Of a stretch of DNA of 6,177 bases, positions 1 to 6,092 are shown piece after piece. Both the position numbers and the translations under genes were made by a program. Within the stretch, counting starts at the first letter, position 1, and the number at the start of each line of letters is the position of its first letter. The notes below the pieces were generated by a model. The model worked only from the letters and a program-made list of their open reading frames with translations. It did not search any database and was not told the origin of the DNA. The DNA comes from Pseudomonadota bacterium (GTDB lineage Bacteria; Pseudomonadota; Gammaproteobacteria; Burkholderiales; Burkholderiaceae_C), in NCBI GenBank assembly GCA_021798395.1, contig JAJZHS010000159.1, forward strand, positions 1 through 6,177, written 5' to 3'.

Positions 1-3000
1 CCGCGCAGCGTGCGCGACGCGGGACTGGCCGACGAGGCCGGCGACCCGGCGCGGCTGGCCGCGGTCATCGTCGCCTGGGCCGCCGGGAACGCGCCGCCGA
101 AGCGGCGCGGCGCGGGCGACGCGCAGCGCGATGCGCAGCTCGACACCGTGCTCGATTTGCTGCAGCAGCGCCTGAACCGGGATTTCCACGCGTACAAGCG
201 TCCGACGCTGACGCGCCGCGTCGAGCGTCGAATGGGCATTCTGGGAATCGAGACCCTCGACGCGTACGTGCAGCGGCTCGGCGACGATCCGGCCGAACTG
301 ACCCAGCTCGGCCACGACCTGCTGATCGGCGTGACCGCGTTCTTCCGCGACCGCGCCGCGTTCGAGGTGCTGGAGCGCGACGCGCTGCCGGCGCTGTTCG
401 CGGCGCGTGGCCCCGGCGAGCCGGTGCGCGCCTGGATCGCCGGCTGCTCCAGCGGCGAGGAGGCGTATTCGATCGGCATTCTGCTGTTCGAGCAGATGCG
501 TCGGCACGGCGGCGGCGCGGTGAAGATCTTCGCCACCGACCTGGACGGCGCGGCGCTCGACGCGGCGCGCGCCGGGAACTACGCGCGCGCGGCGCTGACC
601 GGGGTCGCGCAGGAATGGATCGAGCGCTATTTCGACCAGCGCGACCTCGGCTGGCGGGTGCGCAAGGAACTGCGCGAAGCCATCGTGTTCGCCCGCCACA
701 ACCTGGTCAGCGACCCGCCCTATTCGAAGCTCGACCTGATCGTCTGCCGCAACGTCCTCATCTACCTGAACCGCACCATGCAGCGCAAGGTGCTCAGCGT
801 GTTCCATTTCGCGCTGAATCCCGGTGGCGTGCTGTTCCTCGGCAAGGCGGAAACCCTGGGCAACGTCGAGCGGCATTTCGAAACGTTGTCCAAGACCTGG
901 CGCGTTTACCGCCGCACCGCGACCAAGCCGGGGCGCATGCCCGAGCTGCCGATGGCCACGCGCGGCGCCGTCACCGGCGGGTACGGCGGCGACGAGCCGC
1001 GCCTGCGCAGCGAACGCTGGATCGATCAGGGCGCGATCCACGCGCGGCTTCTCGAGCGCTACGGAACGGCGCAGCTGCTGGTCGACGTCAAGGGACGGAT
1101 CACCTACATGACCGGCGATCTGTCGCCGTACCTGCGCTTTCCCAGCGGCATGCCGTCGCGCGACCTGTTCGAGGTCGTTCGCGCCGACTATGTCATGGCG
1201 CTGCGCCTGGCCATGCTCGACGCCCGGCGCATGCGCCAGCGCCGCGTCGTCAACGTGCGCGCCGACGACGGCGGCGCGGCGTCCGCGGCCGGGGTGCGCA
1301 TCGAAGTCAATCCCTTCGAAAGCCCGGAGCGGGCATGGATGCTGGCAGTCGCGTTCAGCGGCCTGGCGCACGACGAGGCGATCACCATGACGCCGGACGC
1401 CAATGCCGGCCGCTGGGCGCTCGAGCAGCTCAACCAGGAACTGCAGGCCACGCGCGACGATCTCACGCGCACCATCGAGCAGGCGCGCGCGTCGGGCGAG
1501 GAAATGCGCACGGCGAACGAGGAAGTTCTGGCGATGAACGAGGAGCTGCAGTCGACCAACGAGGAGCTCGAGAGCTCCAAGGAGGAACTGCAGTCGCTGA
1601 ACGAGGAACTGCTGACGGCCAACGCCACGCTGGACGCGAAGATCGTCGAAGTCGAGGCGCTGAATTCCGACCTGAAGAACCTGCTGGAATCGTCGTTGAT
1701 GCCCAAGGTTCTGCTCGACCGGCAACTCCGGGTGCGGCGCTTCACTCCGGCGTGCGCCCAGCTGATGCGCATCGGCGACGCCGACCTGGGGCGCGCGCTG
1801 CAGGACATCGTGCTGCTGTTCGAAGGCACGCAGCTGCACGCCGACTGCGCCGCCGTGCTGGCCGGCGACGCCGTCCCGGTGCGCGAGATCGGCATCGGCG
1901 CCCAGCGCTGGTACCTGCAGCGCACCTTGCCGTACCGCAATGCGCGCGACGAGATCGAGGGCGTGGTGCTGACCTTCGCCGACATCTCGCAGATCAAGCA
2001 GTCGCAGCAGGAACTGGCCGAGCGGGCGCATCGCCTGCAGTGGCAGGCCGACCTGCTCGCGCGCGCGGCGCCGGTGATCGGACGCGACCTCGAAGACCGC
2101 ATCATCTTCTGGAACTCCGGAGCCGAGGAACTCTACGGCTGGACCTCCGCCCAGGCGCTCGGGCGCGTGTCGCACGACCTGCTGCAGACACGCTTTCCGG
2201 CGACGCTCGGCGCCATCCGCGACGCGCTGGCCGAGACGGGAAGCTGGCGCGGCGAACTGGTGCACAGGACTCGCGACGGACGGCAGATCGTGGTCGAGAG
2301 CCGCTGGACGCTGTATCGGCCGCAGGGGCCGCAGGCGCAGGCCATCGTCGAGGTCAACAACAACGTCACCCAGCGCAAGGAAATGCTCGCCGAGCTGAAG
2401 AAGAACGAGGCGATGCTGCACACCATGATCGACTGGACGTACAACCTCGAATACTGGGTCGGGGTTGACGGCAAGCCGATCTACGTCAGCCCGTCGGTCG
2501 AGCGCATCACCGGCTACAGCGCCGCCGAGGTGATGGCCAACCCGACATTGTTCGACCTGATCGTCGACCCCGCGGACGCCCACGCCTGGGCGGCCCACGT
2601 GCAGCGTTTCGTGCGCGACCAGGACCCGGGGCCCAGCGAGCTGAACGTGCGCATCATCCGCCGCAACGGAGAGCAGCGCTGGGTCAGCCATTTCTGCCGC
2701 GCGGTGTTCGACGAAGCCGGGCACAACATGGGCCGGCGGGTGACGGTGCGCGACATCACCGACCAGCGCCGCGCCGAGGAACAGATACGCGAACTCGCGT
2801 ATTACGACCCGCTGACCCGGTTGCCGAACCGGCGCCTGCTGATGGATCGCCTGGGCCAGGCGCTGATCGCCAGCGAGCGCAACGGGCAGTACGGCGCGAT
2901 CGTCATGCTCGACCTCGACCACTTCAAGGAGCTCAACGACACCCGCGGCCACGAGAGCGGCGACCGGCTGCTGGTCGAGGTCGCCGCGCGCCTGGGCGCG

Positions 3001-4083
3001 GCGGTGCGTGCCGAGGACACCGTGGCCCGCCTCGGCGGCGACGAATTCATCGTCATGGTCGAGGCCCTGGGCCGGGAACTCGAGCGCGCCGAAGCCGAGG
3101 TCGAGCAGATCGCCGAGACCATCCGCGCGCGCCTGATCCAGTCGTACGGCGCCGAAGGCGGCGAGCCGTTCGACGTCAGCGCCAGCCTCGGCGTGACGCT
3201 GTTCCGCGGCCGCGAGGTGTCGGCCGAGGTGTGCATCAAGCAGGCCGACATCGCGCTGTACCAGGCCAAGGACGCCGGGCGCAACGCGGTGCGCTATTTC
3301 AACCCGGCCATGCAGGCGGCGGTGGAGACGCGCGCGGCGCTGCAGTCGGCGATCCGGCGCGGTCTCGAGCAGAGCGAGTTCAGGCTGTTCTACCAGCCCC
3401 TGGTCGATCGCGACGGCGCCATCGTCGGCGCCGAGGCCTTGTTGCGCTGGCTGCGCGCCGACGGCACCCTGGTGGCGCCGGGCGCGTTCATCGCGGCCGC
3501 CGAGGCCAGCGGCCAGATCGTCGAGCTGGGGCGCTGGGCCCTGCGCGAGGCGTGCCTGCAACTGCGGGCGTGGAGCGCCGAGCAGGCCACCAGCGCGCGA
3601 ACGATGTCGGTGAACATCAGCGCGCGCCAGTTCTATCGGCAGGACTTCGTCGCCGACGTGCTGCGCGCGTTGCACGACACGGGCGCGCCCGCGGCCCGGC
3701 TGCGTCTGGAGCTGACCGAGAGCGCGCTTCTCGAGCGCCTGGACGATGCGGTCGCGACGATGCGCCGCCTGATCGCGCACGGCGTGACCTTTTCGCTCGA
3801 CGACTTCGGCACCGGGTACTCGTCGCTGGCCTACTTGAAGCGTCTGCCGGTGCGTGAAGTGAAAATCGACCGCTCCTTCGTCGAGGACATGTCCGAAGAC
3901 GTCAACGACATGGCCATCGTGCGCGCGGTGCTGGCGATGGCGCACGCGCTGAACCTCGAGGTGGTCGCCGAAGGCGTCGAGCACGAGGCGCAGCGCGCGT
4001 TGCTGCTGCAGGCCGGCTGCGAGACCTTCCAGGGATACCTGTTCGGCTACCCGCTGCCGTACGCGCAGTGGCCGAAGCGCTGA
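1..4083 (+). CDS. CheB/CheR–PAS–GGDEF–EAL multidomain sensor (5' partial)
   Basis: A cytoplasmic signalling protein predicted to make and degrade c-di-GMP, fused to chemotaxis-type methylation modules; 1360 residues are visible. Numbering from the first base, residues 1–29 resemble the end of CheB methylesterase. CheR follows (about 45–307), with FFRD at 114–117, the SAM-binding GCSSGEEAYS at 148–157, ATDLD at 178–182 and CRNVLIYLN ending at 257. Next come a CheR-linked PAS (341–455), a heptad coiled coil (471–564), and three PAS domains (about 563–670, 681–795, 801–925). GGDEF spans 933–1100: DLDHFKELND at 971, inhibitory-site RAED at 1003–1006, GGDEF at 1012–1016. EAL spans 1116–1354: EAL at 1145, Asn1205, Glu1237, DDFGTGYSS at 1267, Lys1288, EGVE at 1324, QGYLF at 1344. 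Both catalytic motif sets look intact. A GTG at 10 could be mistaken for a start, but the frame is open to base 1 and the CheB-like sequence continues across it. No transmembrane segment is seen. Direction of net activity and ligand are unknown. Confidence 0.95.
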   Translation, partial: PRSVRDAGLADEAGDPARLAAVIVAWAAGNAPPKRRGAGDAQRDAQLDTVLDLLQQRLNRDFHAYKRPTLTRRVERRMGILGIETLDAYVQRLGDDPAELTQLGHDLLIGVTAFFRDRAAFEVLERDALPALFAARGPGEPVRAWIAGCSSGEEAYSIGILLFEQMRRHGGGAVKIFATDLDGAALDAARAGNYARAALTGVAQEWIERYFDQRDLGWRVRKELREAIVFARHNLVSDPPYSKLDLIVCRNVLIYLNRTMQRKVLSVFHFALNPGGVLFLGKAETLGNVERHFETLSKTWRVYRRTATKPGRMPELPMATRGAVTGGYGGDEPRLRSERWIDQGAIHARLLERYGTAQLLVDVKGRITYMTGDLSPYLRFPSGMPSRDLFEVVRADYVMALRLAMLDARRMRQRRVVNVRADDGGAASAAGVRIEVNPFESPERAWMLAVAFSGLAHDEAITMTPDANAGRWALEQLNQELQATRDDLTRTIEQARASGEEMRTANEEVLAMNEELQSTNEELESSKEELQSLNEELLTANATLDAKIVEVEALNSDLKNLLESSLMPKVLLDRQLRVRRFTPACAQLMRIGDADLGRALQDIVLLFEGTQLHADCAAVLAGDAVPVREIGIGAQRWYLQRTLPYRNARDEIEGVVLTFADISQIKQSQQELAERAHRLQWQADLLARAAPVIGRDLEDRIIFWNSGAEELYGWTSAQALGRVSHDLLQTRFPATLGAIRDALAETGSWRGELVHRTRDGRQIVVESRWTLYRPQGPQAQAIVEVNNNVTQRKEMLAELKKNEAMLHTMIDWTYNLEYWVGVDGKPIYVSPSVERITGYSAAEVMANPTLFDLIVDPADAHAWAAHVQRFVRDQDPGPSELNVRIIRRNGEQRWVSHFCRAVFDEAGHNMGRRVTVRDITDQRRAEEQIRELAYYDPLTRLPNRRLLMDRLGQALIASERNGQYGAIVMLDLDHFKELNDTRGHESGDRLLVEVAARLGAAVRAEDTVARLGGDEFIVMVEALGRELERAEAEVEQIAETIRARLIQSYGAEGGEPFDVSASLGVTLFRGREVSAEVCIKQADIALYQAKDAGRNAVRYFNPAMQAAVETRAALQSAIRRGLEQSEFRLFYQPLVDRDGAIVGAEALLRWLRADGTLVAPGAFIAAAEASGQIVELGRWALREACLQLRAWSAEQATSARTMSVNISARQFYRQDFVADVLRALHDTGAPAARLRLELTESALLERLDDAVATMRRLIAHGVTFSLDDFGTGYSSLAYLKRLPVREVKIDRSFVEDMSEDVNDMAIVRAVLAMAHALNLEVVAEGVEHEAQRALLLQAGCETFQGYLFGYPLPYAQWPKR
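1516..1620 (+). repeat. Five in-frame 21-bp repeats encoding coiled-coil heptads
   Basis: Five consecutive 21-bp units inside the sensor gene (1516, 1537, 1558, 1579, 1600) each encode one heptad of the form (N/K)EE(L/V)xxx, for example NEELQST and KEELQSL. The DNA copies are diverged but aligned without indels. They form the core of a longer predicted coiled coil (about 1411–1692) between the CheR-associated PAS and the second PAS. Glu-rich heptads of this kind are typical of CheB/CheR–PAS fusions, where they are expected to act as a dimerising signalling helix. Confidence 0.85.
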
Positions 4084-4094
4084 CCGCGCTTCGG
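4072..4094 (+). terminator. Perfect 9-bp inverted repeat across the sensor stop codon
   Basis: CCGAAGCGC (4072–4080) is the exact reverse complement of GCGCTTCGG (4086–4094). The 5-base loop TGACC contains the TGA stop. The stem is strong and sits where a terminator would, but no T tract follows (next bases are GCTCGCTCCTGA). It could be a GC-rich terminator lacking a U run, a 3'-end stabiliser, or a chance palindrome. The stem is directly visible; the function is inferred. Confidence 0.4.
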
Positions 4095-4239
4095 GCTCGC
4101 TCCTGATTGCGACAAGGGAATCGCCGCCACGCTCGCGGCGGCGGAACTTTGCGCGCGCAGCGCGCATCGAAGCGTTGAACATCGGCTGGCTGCGTGGCGC
4201 ATCGCCAGGCGGGGCCGGTGTTCCACGACTGCCCAGCCC
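4084..4239. other. Non-coding gap between sensor gene and small-protein cluster
   Basis: This 156-bp gap separates the sensor from the first small exported protein. Besides the distal arm of the stop-codon hairpin it holds a 7-bp stem (4122–4128 with 4137–4143, 8-base loop) and a 7-bp stem (4150–4156 with 4160–4166, 3-base loop GCA). I see no convincing -35/-10 pair. TTGAAC at 4175 could serve as a -35 but has no matching -10. No good Shine-Dalgarno precedes the ATG at 4240. If the downstream cluster has its own promoter, it should lie here. Confidence 0.6.
4150..4166. repeat. 7-bp inverted repeat TGCGCGC/GCGCGCA with 3-base spacer
   Basis: TGCGCGC at 4150–4156 pairs exactly with GCGCGCA at 4160–4166 around a GCA spacer, 74 bp before the first small gene. 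It could be a regulator site or an RNA hairpin. The low sequence complexity (alternating G and C) in a GC-rich genome makes a chance origin quite possible. Confidence 0.3.
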
Positions 4240-4839
4240 ATGCCGAGCCTGCCCATTCCCGATCGATCCCGCAGCGCGCGCCGCGGCGCCTTGGGCCTGA
4301 GCCTGCTGCTCGGCGCGCTGAGTGCGCCGCCGGCGTGCGCCGAGCTGATGTTGCGCAACGGCACCGACGTGGCCATGCACTGCCAGGTCGACGCGCGCTA
4401 CGCGCGCGCCGACGGCACCCTGTTCGACGTGCCGCTGGTCAAGCGGGTGCTGCTGTACGCCGGCCAGCGCACGCCGAGCCTGCCGTTGTCGGCGTGGCTG
4501 GGCTGGAACCTGCCGGGCCACGGCGCGCCGCTGTTCCACAGCGCCGATCTGGCGTGCCAGTTCAACGCCGGGCAGGGCGCCGTGCTGCTGCACAAGACCC
4601 TGTCGCGCGACAGTCTGTTCTGGCAGATCGCCGCGCCCGGCATGCCGCGGTGCCGCCCCGAGCCGGGCGCCAGACTCAAGCTGGAGATCGCCCGCTTGGT
4701 CATCCCCGGCGCGGCGTTCAAGCCGGAGGCCGGAAAATCGCCGGCGCATTTCGCGCTGCGCGGCAGCTGCCTGAGCGCGGCCGGCCACATGACCGCGTAT
4801 CGGGTCATCGTGCCGCTGCAAGTCGCCGGCGCGCATTGA
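4240..4839 (+). CDS. Small exported four-cysteine protein, paralogue A
   Basis: A 199-residue protein of no family I recognise, predicted to be exported. The N-terminus has a basic stretch (RSRSARRG), a hydrophobic core (about 17–29) and a likely signal peptidase I site after ACA at 34. Four cysteines remain in the mature part: 48, 106, 138 and 177. Landmarks are LMLRNGTD before Cys48, DSLFW ending at Trp128, PGARLKLEIARL after Cys138, and FALRGSC followed by YRVIVPL near the end. These align with the gene at 5499–6077 and more weakly with the one at 4895–5506, so it is one of three tandem paralogues. The ATG at 4240 is the only usual start giving a complete signal peptide, but no clear Shine-Dalgarno precedes it; the nearest G-rich run is about 20 bases away. 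The strand-rich pattern and cysteines suggest a disulfide-bonded periplasmic or secreted beta protein, which is inference. Confidence 0.85.
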   Translation: MPSLPIPDRSRSARRGALGLSLLLGALSAPPACAELMLRNGTDVAMHCQVDARYARADGTLFDVPLVKRVLLYAGQRTPSLPLSAWLGWNLPGHGAPLFHSADLACQFNAGQGAVLLHKTLSRDSLFWQIAAPGMPRCRPEPGARLKLEIARLVIPGAAFKPEAGKSPAHFALRGSCLSAAGHMTAYRVIVPLQVAGAH

Positions 4840-4857
4840 CCCGCGGCGGCGGCGCTG

Positions 4858-4882
4858 CCACCACCACCACACCACCACCACC
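4858..4882 (+). repeat. CCA trinucleotide microsatellite upstream of paralogue B
   Basis: Four CCA units (4858–4869), an interrupting CA, then three CCA units and CC lie in the 55-bp gap between the first two small genes. The tract ends directly against the GGGGA ribosome binding site of the next gene. A run of CGG units (about 4844–4854) sits just before it, so the two could partly pair in RNA. The tract is non-coding in the frames used by the neighbouring genes. Confidence 0.85.
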
Positions 4883-4888
4883 GGGGAA
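4883..4888 (+). promoter_or_regulatory. Ribosome binding site for paralogue B
   Basis: GGGGAA lies about 6–7 bases before the ATG at 4895. It is a reasonable Shine-Dalgarno match and fixes the start, since the ATG also opens directly into a signal peptide. It abuts the CCA microsatellite. Confidence 0.7.
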
Positions 4889-4894
4889 TCACCG

Positions 4895-5506
4895 ATGCAC
4901 CATCGACACCGCATCGCGCTGCTCGCGACGTGCCTGGCAGGCCAGGCGCACGCGATCGATCCGCGCAGCACCATCGTTGCCCTCGGCGCGCCGCACCTGC
5001 TGGCCTGCGAGGTGCGCGGCGCCCTCGACAACGGTCCGCTGCGTGTGCTGCTGCCGGCCACGCCGCTCGACGCGCAGCCGCGGCCGCTGGACATCCGCTG
5101 GGACGCGCACGGGCACGGGCAGACGCTGCGCAGCCTGCGCGTCACCTGCCTGTACGCGCCGGACCCGCAGACCGAACCGGCGCAATTCGTCCGCGTCGTC
5201 GGCGCTGACGATCCGTTCTGGCGCACGGTCGGCCGCCGGGCGCTGCATCCGGGCCCCGGGCGGCCGCTGCACCTGGTCGTGCAGCCGCTCAGCCTCCAGC
5301 CGGAGGCCGGCGCCGACGGCCTCGGCGAACTGCATCCGGCGCTGTGGGGCCATACCTTCCGCGAGCCGCTGCAGCACTCGGGCTTCGGCGCCGCCTACCT
5401 CGGCCACAAGGCGCGCTACGTCCACATCGTGCCGCTGCTGCACGCGGCCGCGGCATGGCCGCAGCCGGCGGACGCGGCCGACGTGCCGGAGCCCGGCGAT
5501 GACTGA
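4895..5506 (+). CDS. Small exported protein, divergent paralogue B with two cysteines
   Basis: A 203-residue unrecognised protein with a short signal peptide: basic start (HHRHR), hydrophobic core (7–15), likely cleavage after AHA at 20. Mature cysteines are only Cys38 (LLACEV) and Cys85 (RVTCLY). They correspond to the first two cysteines of the flanking paralogues. The DDPFW block ends at Trp109, 24 residues after the second cysteine (22 in both neighbours). It is followed by PLHLVVQPL and, near the end, ARYVHIVPLL, matching the neighbours' C-terminal strand. Positions equivalent to the third and fourth cysteines are absent, which fits loss of one disulfide. The tail after about residue 183 is Ala/Pro/Asp-rich and looks disordered. 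It has the best-defined start of the first two genes (GGGGA, 7-base spacing), and its end overlaps the next gene by 8 bp, so co-translation is likely. Homology is judged by eye and is weaker than between A and C. Confidence 0.85.
   Translation: MHHRHRIALLATCLAGQAHAIDPRSTIVALGAPHLLACEVRGALDNGPLRVLLPATPLDAQPRPLDIRWDAHGHGQTLRSLRVTCLYAPDPQTEPAQFVRVVGADDPFWRTVGRRALHPGPGRPLHLVVQPLSLQPEAGADGLGELHPALWGHTFREPLQHSGFGAAYLGHKARYVHIVPLLHAAAAWPQPADAADVPEPGDD
5488..5491 (+). promoter_or_regulatory. Ribosome binding site for paralogue C, inside paralogue B
   Basis: GGAG lies 7 bases before the ATG at 5499, within the last codons of the preceding gene. It supports 5499 as the start although the reading frame is open far upstream. 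Confidence 0.65.
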
Positions 5507-6077
5507 CGCCAAGCGACCATCGCGCAGCCGGCGGGCGTTCGCCGCCGCGGCGCTGGCCGGCGGCGCGCTGGCCTCGGCGCCGGCGGACGCGCTCGACCTG
5601 GTGCTGTACAACGACACCGACGCGCCGCTGGCCTGTACCGTGCACGGACGCTACCGGCTCGCCGGCGGCGCCGGCTTCAGCGTCGAGCTGATCAACGCCT
5701 GGTGGCCGATGCTCCCCGGGCAGAAGCTCGACAGCCTGCCGCTGATGCTGTGGCACGGCGCGGCCGCCGGCCCGCCGGGCGCCAGCGCGCACTTCGTCGA
5801 CGCCGCGCTGGCGTGCCGCGGCAAGCTCGGCGCGCGCGCGTTCAGGCTGCACGCCCGGCTGGCCCAAGACGACCTGTTCTGGCACGCCTGGAACGGCCAC
5901 GCGCACGCCTGCGCGCCCGACCCCGGCGCGCGCCTGAGCCTGCACCTGATGCGCTTCGCGCCCGCTGGCGGCGATGACGGCTTCGCCTTGCGCGGCGCCT
6001 GCTGGCTGGACGGCGGCCGCGGCGCGTACCGCATCATCGAACCGCTGCCGGTCGTGTTCGACGCCGCGCACGACTGA
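5499..6077 (+). CDS. Small exported four-cysteine protein, paralogue C (possible Tat signal)
   Basis: A 192-residue protein, clear paralogue of the gene at 4240–4839. Its signal sequence contains SRRAF at residues 10–14, close to the twin-arginine S/T-R-R-x-F motif. A moderately hydrophobic Ala/Gly stretch (15–27) and a likely cleavage after ADA at 31 follow. Mature cysteines are 46, 106, 138 and 168; Cys106, Trp128 and Cys138 fall at the same residue numbers as in paralogue A. Shared blocks are LVLYNDTD/LMLRNGTD, SLPL, DDLFW/DSLFW, PGARLSLHL/PGARLKLEI, FALRGAC/FALRGSC and AYRIIEPL/AYRVIVPL. The start overlaps the preceding stop as ATGACTGA and has GGAG 7 bases upstream. The same frame stays open back to about 4194, but that stretch lies over the two upstream genes in another frame, has no protein-like character and is rejected. 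Function is unknown; export and disulfide bonding are inferred. Confidence 0.87.
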   Translation: MTDAKRPSRSRRAFAAAALAGGALASAPADALDLVLYNDTDAPLACTVHGRYRLAGGAGFSVELINAWWPMLPGQKLDSLPLMLWHGAAAGPPGASAHFVDAALACRGKLGARAFRLHARLAQDDLFWHAWNGHAHACAPDPGARLSLHLMRFAPAGGDDGFALRGACWLDGGRGAYRIIEPLPVVFDAAHD

Positions 6078-6081
6078 CGCC

Positions 6082-6089
6082 GGAGGAGA
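6082..6089 (+). promoter_or_regulatory. Ribosome binding site for the last, truncated gene
   Basis: GGAGGAGA, with GGAGG ending 6 bases before the ATG at 6093, is the strongest Shine-Dalgarno in the window. It lies in the 15-bp gap after the previous stop. Confidence 0.8.
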
Positions 6090-6092
6090 TCG

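Noticed and set aside
1188..2105. 305-codon open frame on the minus strand inside the sensor gene
   Set aside because: It is antisense to conserved CheR-PAS, coiled-coil and PAS coding sequence. The Ser-rich composition reflects the complement of Glu/Leu heptads and GC-biased codons, and no domain is recognisable.
615..2468. 617-codon + strand open frame in another frame of the sensor gene
   Set aside because: It overlaps recognisable CheR and PAS sequence, and its Arg/Ala/Gly-rich translation has no domain. Long shadow frames are expected at this GC content.
4175..4203. Promoter with TTGAAC as -35
   Set aside because: No -10-like hexamer lies 16–18 bases downstream; the region reads GTGGCGCATC. 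Not supportable as a sigma-70 promoter.
4084..4239. The frame of the sensor gene stays open from its stop to the ATG of paralogue A, suggesting stop readthrough to a fusion
   Set aside because: Stops are rare by chance at this GC content. The intervening translation looks random, and paralogue A begins with its own signal peptide, which would make no sense inside a cytoplasmic fusion.
4194..5498. Long open frame continuous with paralogue C, starting from a GTG at 4194
   Set aside because: It overlaps paralogues A and B in a different frame. Its translation is Arg/Ala/Pro-rich low-complexity sequence typical of GC-rich shadow frames, while A and B have signal peptides and homology to C. Only the part from 5499 is a gene.
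5499..6077. Assignment of the paralogues to spore coat U-type or chaperone–usher pilin families because of the LACTVxGRY segment
   Set aside because: Only a short resemblance around the first cysteine; the other cysteine spacing and the FW block do not match those families as I know them.
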